Shown here: one piece after another, positions 1 through 10,882 of the stretch
Layout: every line of letters begins with the position of its first letter
Numbering within the stretch: the stretch's first letter is position 1
Origin: Paramacrobiotus metropolitanus
Lineage: Eukaryota; Tardigrada; Eutardigrada; Parachela; Macrobiotidae
Reading direction: 5' to 3'
NCBI RefSeq assembly: GCF_019649055.1
Contig: NW_026570312.1
Span: 372,001 to 436,000 of the forward strand
DNA length: 64,000 bases
Made by a program: the position numbers and the translations under genes
Notes under the pieces: generated by a model
Told to the model about the DNA's origin: nothing
Database searches by the model: none
Seen by the model: only the letters and a program-made list of their open reading frames with translations

Positions 1-2434
1 CGCCAGGGTCAACCAGATCAGCCAGACAGCTGACTACATCGTCCAGAAAATCGAATTTATCCACAACGAAGTGTCCCTTGTAGAACACCACCGACGGTGC
101 GCCGGTGGCTTGCAGAATGCCGTACATCAGATTCTCCAATTCGCCGAATTCGTACCAGCGCATTTTCATGGCAATCACCATTTTGGTGGTGCTGTGCAGG
201 CACTTCAGCAAGCAGACCATCATCCAGTACAGAGTGTGTTCGTAATCGTCCAGCCCGTTATAATCCGCATCGCTGTGGAAGACTCGTACATCCGGGAAGT
301 AGGCGCCGGTGGTAAGGAGACTGTTCCACAGCGGACAGACACGCCGACAACGGACACGCCCGATGGAGTCCAGCGAAAGGAAGACCTCCACCAGCAGTTC
401 AGGCGGCAGCGACATACTGCGCAGCTGACCGCTGGAGATCTTCCGCTGCGGTGTGCCAACCGCCCCGCGCTGGCGGAGGAACGATTTCCATGTCGGGGAT
501 GCGCGGCCCAACTCAGCGTCCTCCTTTAGTAACTCGTTGTATAATATTTCGTTTCCTGTACAAAGAAATACAAACAAAATGAAGGTAAGTCGGTGATATC
601 ATGTTACACAGTAATTTTCCTCATACATTTTTATTCTTAGCTACATCGGTGAAGAATTCCATAAGAACCTTCCCAAAATGAACAATTTAAAAATACTGTG
701 CGAAGTCTAAAGGCCAGTTTCTGTTAATAAAAATTCCCATTTCATACAGATGCAATTTTGATTCTGACAACTTTTTAGTTTTGGGACGCATACATGGATG
801 AATCGCCGGTGTACAGACGTTATTCTCGAATTCAAGCGAAAAGTATGAACTATCAGTCAGTGGAAAACGAAATGGATGTTTGACCAAAGGTCTAAAGTTG
901 CAGGAATAAGATCTGCTGGAAATCTGTTGGAATTATCCTGAATGTATCCCACCCAACAGGAAGTGGTGTCGGTTTACGTTTAGGTTGAACTTTAAACCAG
1001 CTTTAGAATTTCGTATTTTCGCGAAACTAATTTTGGAATATAACCAGAAGGCCGTTTGGCTCAATCTCCGTCAAGCATGCCGGATCACAAAGCCGGCGTA
1101 CATCACGGAAGTCAGTTTTTATGGACATATATGGTTCGTATGCATATTTTGCCACTTTGACGGACGTAAAGAAAAATGCGAGGACAGCCGGAAAAAAAGA
1201 CCTTAAGGCGGATGAATGTTGCGGCATGCCTGCTCTGATAAGTTCTAATCAGTTAGCCAAGAGCGACAAAAAGCATGGCTGGACGAAGCTATCCAATTGC
1301 CCATACTGTTTCTAAACCTCATTTTAGTTTTTATTCTCTTAGCGTTCATACGGAATGTTCTAATTAATCTGGGTCTGTAGTCTGGCATTTCTTGCTTCCG
1401 TAAACGGCACACTCGCAAAAAATCTGCCGACTGAGGGAATCGAACCAACAACCTCCATACGAGTACTCTAAGGCCGAGAAAGGCACCACTAGGCTATCGG
1501 CAAAGCATACAAATTGTATCGAAATGTTCTATCAAACGATCCTATAAAGAGCGTATGCCGCTCTGACAACGGTAATCATAACTGGTTCGTGACATCCTTT
1601 TCCAACCAGAAACGAAGGCTGTCCAACCGGAAAAGGCTCTCTCGGAGTGCTAAATAAGCCTTTCGGTTAAACATGCTCTAAGAGCATCGCTGTTGTAATA
1701 TCGAAAAAGCTAACACAGTACCCCCGGACAATCCGCGATCCATCCCAAATTCGCGCCCGCAGAAAGCGGGCCTGCCATTGTTTTTCGGAATTGGCTGCAT
1801 CGGAACGTACCATTTGCTGCGGCGTCAAAGGAGTGTCCATGCGCCACTGCAGATAGTTGAACGTCTGGCTGAGCAGCGCGGTGCACCGCATACGGGAGCG
1901 TTGGTTCAGTCCGTACTGGAAGATCTCCCGGACAGCGGTGGACGCCTCGGACCAGTAGACGGCCGGCAGTGCACAGCAGCGGATGAGAAAATCATCCTTC
2001 TCCACGCGCCGCTTGCGTAGACCGGTGTCCGTGGGCGGTGGGCGAATTTGGCCGTGGGGAACCAGCTCCTTGGCGGTCCCATGAGGCAGCTTCACCTGCA
2101 CTGGGTGCACACAATCAGCATGTTCCAAGAAGAAGTTCTCCCAAGAAGCGGCTTGGCCCGAATGCCAGATCCAGGCACCGTCCACAGGCCGGCGCAGCAG
2201 GACCTGCACCGGCTCGCCGTCCTGCTGCGGGCTCCATCCGGCCGTGGAAAGGCAGCGAAAAATGCGCCCGTACTCGATGAACTGCGCGCGCTGTCCCGCA
2301 CAGCGGAAATCAACGATCAGTCCGCCCTCGGCCACGTTGACGACGACGCCGTGCTGCAGCTGGCCGTCGTCGAGCTGAACATCCACGGCGTTCCATGGGC
2401 CAACCTCATGCATATCGGCTCCGTAAATATGCAT
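1..2434 (-). CDS. F-box protein with Agenet/Tudor-like N-terminus, gene A (3' end beyond window)
   Basis: Putative substrate receptor of an SCF ubiquitin ligase. Exon 1 runs 2434 to 1811 (208 codons) and ends at a GTACGT donor. It holds two short beta-rich segments (around residues 29-60 and 75-120) that look Agenet/Tudor-like, as in gene C at 32404. Exon 2 reads from about 532 to position 1 with no stop and carries the F-box (LPPELLVEVFLSLDSIGR, then RCRRVCPLW), which recruits Skp1 in known F-box proteins. The intron holds a SINE. Oddity: the best-looking acceptor (TACAG, exon starting at 555) would shift the frame into a stop, whereas an acceptor at 533-534 keeps it open. So either a weak acceptor is used or the gene carries a small indel. 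Gene B lies 6 kb away on the same strand. Function is inferred from the F-box alone. Confidence 0.75.
1404..1575 (-). repeat. tRNA-derived SINE, copy 1
   Basis: On the minus strand, 1425-1505 reads like a tRNA: a box A-like TAGTGGTGCC, a box B GGTTCGATTCCC and a closing stem TGCCGA/TCGGCA. A second copy lies at 9090-9250 and shares about 70 bp of non-tRNA sequence on the 5' side. The copies sit in different introns of F-box genes A and B, which favours a dispersed SINE over gene duplication. The anticodon arm is not canonical, so I do not call a functional tRNA. Confidence 0.6.
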
Positions 2435-3258
2435 GTCGCGTTAACTCGCCTGTAGTGTTCGTAAAATCTACTCTATACAGTGACTCTTTGCGAGAGAAGG
2501 AATTGGATTTTATGCTTTAATGTGCGCGAAACAGCAGAGACTTCGTTTCAATAAGGAACCCGAAACACAGACAAGACTGTTATTATCAGCAAAGGAAAAT
2601 ATTGCCAAAGGTTTAGATAACTTAAGCTCAGCAAATTAGAGAAACTAGTCGACTACCAACTACGAGTAGCTTTTAAGTACTGCATATACTGTATTTCTTT
2701 TAAGTTGCCACAATTCGCGCTATCAAACGGGACCGTCGTTCTGGGCGGTCCGATCTGCACTTTAACGATTTGGTCACATTTCCGGTACCTTTCCGACTTC
2801 GTGCAGCCCTAGTTTTTCTAAACTGAAGTTTGAAGCTTAATGATTAATCACACTAACGTCCGTACAAAGTTTGACTTAACGGCCAACTCGGGGAGAAGAC
2901 CAATCATAAAGTGTCTAAAGAACATCATTTATCAAAAGTTAAAAAAATTTGAAGCCTTTAGATTTAAAGTACTTAATTCGACATGATCGTAGACGTTTTC
3001 CGTGACGTTTTCTCATGGCTTTCTCATGGCTTTCTCATGGAAGTCTCCATTTCTCGAGAGAACGTGACACATGCTGTGCCGACAACACCTGAAGTTTAAA
3101 ACGTTAGTGGCAAATGCCTCAGCCTGTACTCAGTTGCTCAAGACTCGTACTTCTCGTGCTTTCACCCTCCCGGCTTCCGGTTGGAAGACACTCCTTAAAA
3201 ATGATTTAAATTTAAACATTAGAAAAACAACAAAAATTTCTCAGGCGTGATAGACATT
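2435..3258. other. Gene-free stretch upstream of gene A
   Basis: This should contain the promoter of gene A. I see no coherent coding sequence. The only local structure is a threefold tandem repeat of a TTTCTCATGGC unit around 3008-3042. Confidence 0.5.
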
Positions 3259-3886
3259 CTAAGAGTAGGGTGCCGGATATTTATGATAGTACCACTTTGA
3301 TAACGTAACTTTTGCGAACCAGGCTTTAGAGTATTGATTATGGAATGCAACGTAGGCAAAAGCACTAGAGTAAGGATTCTCGCCATCCCGTGAACGGTCA
3401 GGCATTCTCAGGACAATGTTGGTCTTTGGAAAGAAGGAGAATCGAAAACGCTGACGCAAATTTAAGCACGCTACATTATATTTAACAACAGCTCGAAGGT
3501 CATCAGTTACAAAACACCCACACACCGAATAACCGGCTGAATGGACTCACGTGAGTCGTCAATTTTTCCGGCCGATTCCCAGCCACCTTCCAACATACAG
3601 GGCAAAAAAGCGTGTTCTTACCAGTTCTCCAAAATTCGCAGGTGCAAAACGGGAGTGGGGCTTTGTGCCGCGGTTAATGTGGATCAGGCAGCCCTCTTCA
3701 ATCTTCGCCGGCAAAGCCGGTAAGTCACTCCCGTGCTGGCCATTCCACCACTGCAGATCCTCCTGGCTGCACGCGCTGGCCAGATGCAAGTTCGGTCGGC
3801 TTAGTTTGACACTGTATCGTTGGAATCGCTCCAAATCAAGCGGTACTCGTACTGCCTTGCTTTGAACATGCAGTCTCGATACCAGG
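3259..3886 (-). pseudogene. Relic of gene-D-type F-box gene: 3' half of exon 1 plus its intron, inverted
   Basis: Read on the minus strand, 3886-3610 matches the second half of exon 1 of the genes at 51452 and 57072 (shared ACSQEDLQWWN and KIEEGCLIHI blocks). It ends at the same splice donor after GEL, followed by homologous intron sequence down to about 3259. The 5' half of the same exon lies at 4140-4830 on the opposite strand. No exon 2 is seen. The break falls within the exon, at the ETV/RQVVSR boundary, so this is an inverted, dead fragment. Confidence 0.8.
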
Positions 3887-4010
3887 ACTGCCAGCCGATC
3901 AACCGTAACTACGCAGCTGTGACAGTGCCTGTTTCTCCATTTGTTAAAATTTTATACGATGTAGTATGATGCAAATACTTGTACGATGTCTAATAATTAC
4001 GATGTCAACC
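3887..4010 (+). pseudogene. Displaced GPCR 3' end (C-terminal codons and 3' UTR)
   Basis: This 120-bp piece matches the end of the GPCR gene at 24720-24840: the last codons around SRSTGTTQL, the stop and about 80 bp of 3' UTR including the AAAATTTTAT and ACGATGTC words. It abuts the inverted F-box exon at 3886 with a few shared bases (CTGCC) at the junction. It lies on the opposite strand to the lone GPCR exon 1 at 5354-5730, so the two cannot belong to one transcript. Confidence 0.7.
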
Positions 4011-4139
4011 TTCATTCCTGGTACAACACAGATAGATCCCTTTCAAAAGACACTGGACCAGTTAAAGTTATCAAAGAAAAGCCCATGGACCAAGGAGAAG
4101 CTGCATGAAACTCGTTGTTTTCTGTTTGTCTTTCTGTTT

Positions 4140-4830
4140 TGTTAATAATTATTATTGTCTGTCGATCTTGGTAAGGAGGAATTCTTGGTAAGGAGACTAA
4201 CCGGCGTTATTGCCAGGCATATGTGCGCCGGCTCTGTACAGGAAACTGCACAGGCCGATACTGTAAACATAAGATTTTTCCTGCAGCCGAGAATGACGCT
4301 AACTGATACGCTTAGATTGTTGAGGCAACAGCGAACACAGCAACAGCATTTACGAAGACAGGCAGCACATTTTAAAGTAGACTAGTAGATTGTTCCTCTC
4401 TCCAGAAATACAACGCGGAAACTTACTTTGTTGCCAGAATTTGGTGGATCGCTCTTAGCTATCCGATAGCAACCTTATTCGGACCATGTTCAGAGACTGC
4501 GCGTGGCTTTACGGCGCCGTCGCCGTGCAAGACGACGACAAATCCTTCCGCCAGGCAATGACCACCGAGCCCCTTCCGCCGGAGCGGAGCTTCCGCATCG
4601 ATTTCGATTATCCGGATCATCATGCCGATGTAGTGCCGTTTGACCGCTGTTTCGGCCCCATTTTGTTTGATTTCATGGGCTTGCTCGCTTTTCTGCCGGA
4701 GACACTGTTGAAGCCCTGTGCCGCAAAAGCGAACAGGACCACGGCGCTTGGCGCCAGCCATCGTCGTCGGTGGATCCAACGAGACCTTCGGCTTTGTCGA
4801 GATGGAGCGCAGTGGGGAGACCGTAAATAC
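4140..4830 (+). pseudogene. Relic of gene-D-type F-box gene: 5' flank and 5' half of exon 1
   Basis: The ATG at 4486 opens a frame starting MFRDCAWLYGAVAVQDDD, close to the start of genes D and E. Homology includes about 300 bp of 5' flank (AACCTTATTCGGACCATG here and in the other copies). The frame is lost after the FDYPDHH block, and homology stops after the GETV codons at about 4825. The missing second half lies inverted at 3610-3886. A stretch with the MITE-end sequence GGTACCATGTACCGGGCC follows at 4929-4950. Confidence 0.8.
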
Positions 4831-5339
4831 ATGTCTAAACAGTTCAGAACAATAGTTTCTTCCCGCCGCCCAGGACACGTATAGGGTCAAGCAGCATTCA
4901 TTGCTGTTTGTCACGGAAATATCCCGAATTTGGTACCATGTACCGGGCCGGCATACTCCACTTAAGTGGTTTTGTGTTCATAATCACTTACGGTACACAA
5001 CGGGCGAAGCGGAAAAGTTAAATGAACTCTGGATGTTACAAAGTGCAGCTTTTCGCTGGCTCTTAATGGTTTCTTTTACTGACACAGTCATGCATAATTC
5101 GGTTTTCAAATAAAAATGTTCGCATTCTAACGGTACAATAAGAAGGGTACCTAAAGCGCAAAAACCGGTTTTTTAGCGTGAAGGGTGTAAAGCCGGCTAA
5201 ACCGTAGTACAAAAGTGGACGTTTTCGTTTTACCGTTCAAATGTTTCTTTTTATTAAAATTTTGAACAGCTTGTCTATTGGTAAGGGTGTCCGACGGAAA
5301 AAAAATATGAAGTCTTTACTTTATGTTTCAGTGGTTAAG

Positions 5340-6170
5340 TGTCGTTAACTTACAATGCTAATAAATCAGCAACGGCTGTTGCGATCATGTAATGGCATGC
5401 GGATGTTCTCCACGTGCGTACACTGCGGATTAACACCACCAGATTCAGTCCATTGCCCACGGTGCACAGAATCAGCAGGCAGAAATTAACAGGCCGGCAA
5501 GCAAGGTACACTTCGTGGGCTTGTTCTCTGGAATAGCGACGGACATAGAAATGGCTGTGATTTCCAGCACGACTGTGGTTTCCCACGCTGTCATTGAATG
5601 CGCTCAGATTAATATGATGTTCCTGATGATTGTTGCTGTTATTCGCTGTCCAACTGGAAGCATCAACACAAACGAAGAAAATAAACAGTAGAAACACGAC
5701 GTGCATGCGTAAGCCGGCATTTTCTGACATCCTGATATTCCACCACAAAACGTTAGATTATCGACGAAAAATAAGTGATCGCGGCGTAATGAAAACTGCA
5801 TACTTGGCCTGCTGCACTGCCGGGGCTATTACCGGCAACCAAATATACCTTCAAGCTGTATTTCCAACCATTCATTATAGTCCTTAGCCGCTTGATTTAT
5901 CCATTGCTAATCAATAATTAAGCTCCTGTTAGTTGGTGTTGCTCACAGCGCTCAGCAATAAGGCAGCCGGTATGGTATCTCCTGCTGGAACACATGCATT
6001 CCATCTGAACACATACATTATTCAAGGCAGCGAAGTCTGCTTAATTAAATTTTTCGGACAGCTTTGCATGCCCAAAGGCGTGTGCAGATGCGAGAGATTA
6101 TTTTGTTGCTCTGTCTCGATCAAGCACATGACTAAATATGACACGGCTAACGTATGATGCTAATGTCTGA
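5340..6170 (-). repeat. Inverted duplication, left copy (GPCR exon 1 and promoter)
   Basis: About 0.8 kb here is the reverse complement, with drift and indels, of 19400-20210. It spans the first GPCR exon and several hundred bases upstream. Landmark: GCTCTGTCTCGATCAAGCAC at about 6108 pairs with its complement at about 19430. The arms enclose about 13 kb that includes the LTR element. Confidence 0.75.
5354..5730 (-). pseudogene. GPCR first exon, orphan copy
   Basis: This single exon of exactly 377 bp has the same length and phase as exon 1 of the GPCR gene at 19813. It encodes a signal peptide (start MSENAGLRMHVVFLL), an N-glycosylation-rich extracellular stretch (several NxS/T sites), TM1 with the GNGLN motif and TM2 with VADLLAL, then a good GTAAGT donor. 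No exon 2-4 homologue follows on this strand within 5 kb, and the only GPCR tail nearby (3887-4010) is inverted. It may be a decapitated duplicate, or an exon whose partners lie beyond the window. Confidence 0.75.
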
Positions 6171-6311
6171 GTAAACGGAATTCAGTGTGGACTGTTTTGC
6201 ATCAAGTAAGCGGATTTTGATTCTTTTCTTTCTTCTATTGGATGAAGTGGTCTCGGATGTGCTTGGCAGCGACGAAAACTTTGTGAAAATATGCCGTTAG
6301 AAAATTCGAAA

Positions 6312-6384
6312 ATGGCGATGGCACAGTGGCTGTGCTACGTGGACCACACTCGGTAACCAGCGGTTCGATTCCGCTCCATCGCCA
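6312..6384 (+). repeat. tRNA-like sequence (tRNA pseudogene or SINE head)
   Basis: It contains a perfect box A (TGGCACAGTGG), a perfect box B (GGTTCGATTCC), a T arm AGCGG/CCGCT with a 7-nt loop, and closing arms that pair over nine bases (TGGCGATGG/CCATCGCCA). The spacing between the closing stem and the T arm is off by 2-3 nt for a standard cloverleaf and no clean anticodon stem is visible, so a functional tRNA is unlikely. Confidence 0.4.
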
Positions 6385-7135
6385 TTTTTCCCAGTTTCCT
6401 CAACAGGAAATTCTTTCGGACTTCATTAGGCCGCCCTCCCTCGCTGAGATACCAACGGACAGCGTCCTGTCTGAGTCGTTATTGATCCCGCTTTCCAATA
6501 GAATCATTTCGGTTATGCGAACGCATACCGGCATTCTCTGCTACGAGTGCCACAGCGGCATATACGTAAAAATTTATTTTGATCATTTTCGTGAAACTGT
6601 GAACTATCGACGATCTTATACTGCACCAACGAAAATGACAATACTGTAAAGCCTAAATATTTAAAGAATAACTTGCAAAATAATCCTGAATTACGATGAT
6701 TTTATGGAGATTCCAGTGACGCCGTGCGACCGCTGCTCATTCAACATAGCTCTTGCGTTTCAGTGTCGGTCACACCTACAATGCGTTGCGTTACATACAT
6801 ATTTTCCCGAGTGTGCTTGACAAACGCAAATTTGTCCTGGGGCGACTTTCGCTGTACGCTGGGGCAGACCCAAAACGCACCGGAATCGGCCGTCTTATCT
6901 CTGATACTTGACACGACACGCCACTGGCTATAAAGTGCAAGGCCATGATCGACAGAATTGATACGAACAACGGACGTGCCTCGTACAATACAGGCCAGTA
7001 CGAGCATTAATTTTTACGCGGGGAATGCCGATTACAGCGGGGACTACCGCTAATATGGTGCTTATTAATGCATAACACGGTGGTACACCTACACCGGCTA
7101 CACGGTATGCCTGAGGGAAATCGCGCGGTTTGGTT

Positions 7136-7142
7136 TATAAAG
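7136..7142 (+). promoter_or_regulatory. TATA box of 66-residue gene, copy 1
   Basis: TATAAAG lies 113 bp before the start codon. The same box precedes the second copy at 36049, in a flank that is otherwise only partly conserved. Transcription should start about 30 bp downstream. Confidence 0.55.
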
Positions 7143-7254
7143 CGAAGCCGCGTAGCACTACAACGTCAATTCACAGACATAATAATCACGGGAAAACTGT
7201 TGATCTTTCTTCTGTTTTGACTGTACATTCCCAATCCAGCCAATCCACTGTACC

Positions 7255-7455
7255 ATGGAACGAACTTCGAGCGAGAAGATTCAGAATGCCCAGGACGCTT
7301 ACGAAGGCCGTCCAGGAGATATGCAGCGCGTCATCACCGAGAAGCATGAAAAATCCGGCGGCGAGGAGAGGCACAGTGTGGTCAGCGAAGTGAAGGACGC
7401 GCGCAGCACGGCAGAGAAGATAACCGACGCCAAAAAGGCATTCCATGGACCTTGA
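7255..7455 (+). CDS. Small hydrophilic LEA-like protein (66 aa), copy 1
   Basis: Single-exon frame with a good start context (ACCATGG). I do not recognise the family by name. The protein is extremely hydrophilic, rich in E, K, D, S, T and A, with no Cys, no Trp, no signal peptide and no membrane segment. An imperfect 14-16-residue motif occurs at both ends: SEKIQNAQDAYEG near residues 6-18 and AEKITDAKKAFHG near residues 53-65. They flank a central charged block (ITEKHEKSGGEERHS). The pattern recalls group-3 LEA and other desiccation-linked disordered proteins, but the length is far below tardigrade CAHS proteins. It is 57/66 identical to the copy at 36176. A third, decayed copy is at about 49590. 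Function is inferred from composition only. Confidence 0.75.
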   Translation: MERTSSEKIQNAQDAYEGRPGDMQRVITEKHEKSGGEERHSVVSEVKDARSTAEKITDAKKAFHGP

Positions 7456-8394
7456 CGGAAATTTGCGGTAATGCGAGAGACGTAACGGTTTATCAAATCA
7501 TCCCTGCATACTTTGGCTGACTACTGCGGAAATTTCATGGAATAAACCTTGGTACTAACAAAATTAATGACCGGTAAAATTAAGCTCAATCTCATTTCTC
7601 GGCAATACAGTTAATATTGTTGTCAGTACTATGGTAAAGTGCATCATAGACTTTGTGATGTCACTGATGCTGGGTGACATTGTATTATTATATTTCCTGC
7701 TGAGTTAATTGACTGTTGTGCTAACTAGAAGTAAAGGCGGACGATGTTGAACATGCGGTTAAAATTCTGCGAACCAAACGTGAAATAAAATGGAGTTAAT
7801 CAAACTCTTCGCCATGACCTAATGAAGCTTCCATGAAAATTACTTTATATGACTTTGTATGAATTGCAGCTCTCTTTACGCTTGTAGTAACCTCGGTACA
7901 ATCAGATAGGAAAAGTTGCCGGTTAGTATGATTATTATTATTAATCGTTTGCGTTTCTAACTGCCAATCAACAATGAAAATGCATCCAGTTCCAGCGTTG
8001 ATGGGCGCGTTATATGTCAGTGGTGGGTAGCCGATTACACGCGAATAATTATCATCGTTTCCATTCGTTGTGAAAAAGATTGTGTTTCCATTACAAACTA
8101 CACTGTTTGAGCAGCTTCTCTACATCGTTTCGTTCGTTTTTTACCTGCCAACCAAAACGATATATGTATTTAACGGTATACTCTGTAAATTGCAGGCGGC
8201 TTATTTGTCGCTGATACGAGCATGCGGCAATTCCAGTGACAGTGTGCTGGGTCACCGGGAAGGCGAAGAAATTTGGAGCCGGGCTCATCAGCTTTTGCAC
8301 TTCAAGTTACCTTAGTAATGGAGGTCGGTCGTCTGATGCGTAACTTTATTTGTCTTTGCGAAAAATCAAATTTATTAATTTCGGCACTGCTGTT

Positions 8395-8700
8395 TATACT
8401 TTAACAGTGAATACATGCACGAAAAATTTCGCTTTCGCGCACTCCCAAACACTTTTTTGCAGTAATGTATGACATTTTATGGCCAAATGAATTGTGTACA
8501 CAGGCGTGAAAACCGTTTATTCGCGCAACGTCCGGCTGTGGAGTTACCGATAATACAATATTCCAAACGTTTATACACACGGAGTTGTGCCAAAAGTCTC
8601 ATTACAAACCGATCCTGTTCAAATTTGAAATGAAGAAGTCCAGCACAATGCAGATCGTTTTTACATCAAATAAGCTTTCAACCATTTTGTTCAGCCTTTG
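8395..8700 (-). mobile_element. MITE relic of the TTAA family (no ends found)
   Basis: It shares several blocks with the interior of the MITE at 54196-54553, in reverse orientation: GCGTGAAAACCGTTT, GCACTCCCAAACACTTTTTT and CAAAAGTCTCATTA. The terminal CCGGTACAT sequence and TTAA are missing, so both ends have decayed. Confidence 0.6.
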
Positions 8701-8750
8701 AATTAATTTTTAAGAATACCCCGAGCAAAATCGCAAGCACTGGAAGCTGG

Positions 8751-9990
8751 CTAAATTACCGGCTGACGGTGTTCATTTACGAACGCCAACGTCAGAGTGG
8801 TCAACTGACGAACATCCACATCGGCGACATTGCACGCCGTCCACTCCCGCTGGCGGTAGGGTGTGGACTCTCGAGGATCGGCACTCTGATATTCGTTCAA
8901 CGCCTGCAAACAGTAACGGCCAATTCGAAACAATTTAATACCGGCACTATGGTGCAAACCTACATGACTACATGAGGGACTTTCCGAGCGACCTTTTATT
9001 ATCTGCCTTTTGCATAGAAAGAGCGATGTAAATCGAAGGTGAAATAATGCGAGCGTTAATAGTGCCTGTTGTTAGGGCTGGGCTAGGCTCGCACAGACAC
9101 TCGAAAAAATTCTGCCGATTGAGGGAATCGAACCCACGACCTCCATACTCTAAGGCCGAGAGAGGCACCACTAGGCTTTCGGCAAAGCATACAAATTGTA
9201 CTGAAATATTTTATCGAACGATCCTATAGAGCTCGGATGCCGCTCTGACACTTTTTACCTTCAAAATCACTTGAACCGCATCCGAAGCTCCCGGACCGTT
9301 CAGCGCACGAGGAATAGATTCCGCGATCCAATCCTGAACGGCCTGTCGATCCAGGGGCTCTGTGAGTACCAGATTCCTTTCGAACACATCCCACAGTTGC
9401 ACCTCCATCTGCTGGCGCGACTGGACGTTGAATGCGTGTTGCGACACCAGCGCCTTAAAACTGTTATTAGGGAGGCGGCACTGCTTCCCCACCACCCTGT
9501 CGCAAGCACACTGCACAACTAGATCCACCGTTTCGCTGATCACCTTCTGGATACGATCCATCCATCCGCCGACATCGCAGTCATGGAACACCAGCACGGG
9601 CAGACGTCTCGGTTGGAGGATATGGTTAATCGGCGCAGACAGCTGCCGGCCGCTAGCGTCCTGCAGCGACAATTGACTGACTACCGCCAGTTTGGTGTCG
9701 CTGCGGAGGCATTTTTGCAGGGCTGCCGCCACCCAGTACAAACTGTCCGCGCGAAATTCCTCAACGCGATATTCCACGGAATTGCCGGAGACGCGCACAT
9801 CAGGGAAGTGGGCGTGTGTCGTGAGAAGAGCGTTCCACAAATGGCAGACACGCCGACAACGGAGCCGTCCGAAGGAGTCCAGCGACTGGAAGATTTCTAC
9901 TAATACAGCAGGCGGCTACCGCAATTTACTGGACTCAGGAACCGCCTTCGGCCAGAGTGGGTTGGCGGCCAGCCATATCTTTCTCCTTGC
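8751..9990 (-). pseudogene. F-box gene B, decapitated copy of the gene A/C family
   Basis: Exon 2 is open from 9914 to 9259 and carries the F-box (VLVEIFQSLDSFGR, then RCRRVCHLW). It ends at an AAG/GTAAAA donor. Exon 3 starts after a TTTGCAG acceptor at 8903 and stops at 8751 (block PRESTPYRQREW, as in gene C). An in-frame TAG at 9917-9915 sits just before the F-box. Upstream coding traces up to about 9990 are shifted, and exon 1 is absent, with a retroelement relic at 10033-10251 in its place. The SINE at 9090-9250 lies in the 355-bp intron. It is probably dead, although the downstream frame has stayed open for 218 codons. Confidence 0.75.
9090..9250 (-). repeat. tRNA-derived SINE, copy 2
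   Basis: Minus-strand copy of the element at 1404-1575, inside the second intron of gene B. Box B GGTTCGATTCCC and the TGCCGA/TCGGCA stem are intact. It lacks the 7-base insertion seen in the copy at 1404, in the region between the anticodon and T arms. Confidence 0.6.
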
Positions 9991-10032
9991 TTTATCACAG
10001 AAGTTCTCCTGCCAAGATCAGCAGTAGTATTA

Positions 10033-10251
10033 TTAGTCTATTCCATTGAGCAGACAAACTCGTGAGGTAAGAGGCAGTTGCACTCTCCTTCTGCATTTCA
10101 CACACTGATGCTCCCGCTCAATGTCCAAATTAAATCGAGAGCCGACAGCTATACGCAGCTGCTTATAATTATTGAAAAAGTTACCGAGTGATGGAACTGG
10201 TAAAGCGTTTAACCAATCGCCAGATTCTGGTTTTGATATAGACATGTACAA
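10033..10251 (-). mobile_element. Retroelement C-terminal relic
   Basis: The minus-strand frame carries SGDWLNALPVPSLGNFFNN and a following C..C cluster. It aligns with SGHWIHALPAACLGNLLEN of the retroelement protein at 30651-31964. Only about 70 codons survive. It lies where exon 1 of F-box gene B should be. Confidence 0.65.
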
Positions 10252-10560
10252 GAGTCATCCTCGGCTTTCGCCTCAGATGCTCTTGTGGTCCACAGTCAAT
10301 TCCCTGAAAAATAATTCTGGTCAGTTATTTTTAAGCTTGGTTGTTGCGTGGGTTTTTACATTACATGAGTAGGTTGTGGCACTGCTCGTTGCTTGATTTA
10401 GCTTGCTCTAATCCGAAAACCGTGATAGGTTCACTCAATGTGAGACAAAATGCTAGCAGCACGACTAATAATCGAAGAGCGGGGCTAAGTGTCTAATATC
10501 TGCCCGGCTACGTTTCAGTAAATGGTGGAAATATATTTTGTTCCTGGACAATAATGGTAT

Positions 10561-10882
10561 TGTTACATAATTTATGGCAGAGCAAAATAAACGGAAAGGT
10601 CACGGCGGCATAAGACCGGCCGGTTTCGTAGTCTAATATGCGGTGTTTACGGAAATATGCATAAACGGCAACGAACCAGACGGCAATTCAAATCAGGGAT
10701 TATTGTTGAAGAAAATCAGACTGTATGGTGGTAACTGTGTCAGGAAAGCGCAAAAACAGCGGTATAAAAGAGCAACAAGTGGAACGGTATATCAGATAAC
10801 AGCATGTACGGGCATATCGTCATTAGCAATCAGAAAAAGGCTAGCGCGTGCGAATATCGCTAAAAGAAATCTTTACGTGACA
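10561..10882 (+). repeat. 5' LTR
   Basis: Starts TGTTACATAA and ends TTTACGTGACA. An internal TATAAAAG near 10764 could serve as a core promoter on the plus strand. The target duplication GTAT lies directly upstream. Confidence 0.85.

Larger units (their letters stand above)
6780..7900 (+). repeat. Segmental duplicate, copy 1 (partner about 35690-36740)
   Basis: Promoter, coding region and downstream sequence of the 66-residue gene are all shared with the second copy. Examples are the GGAATCGGCCGTCTT block upstream (about 6890 and 35790), the TATAAAG box and the GACCGGTA block downstream (7570 and 36495). Identity is patchy outside the CDS, which suggests an old duplication with selection on the coding part. 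Confidence 0.75.

Noticed and set aside
2048-2455. Plus-strand ORFs over gene A (135 aa and others)
   Set aside because: They are antisense frames in GC-rich coding DNA. The minus strand matches gene C along its whole length.
6312-6384. Functional tRNA gene
   Set aside because: Boxes A and B are excellent, but closing-stem spacing and the anticodon arm do not form a standard cloverleaf.
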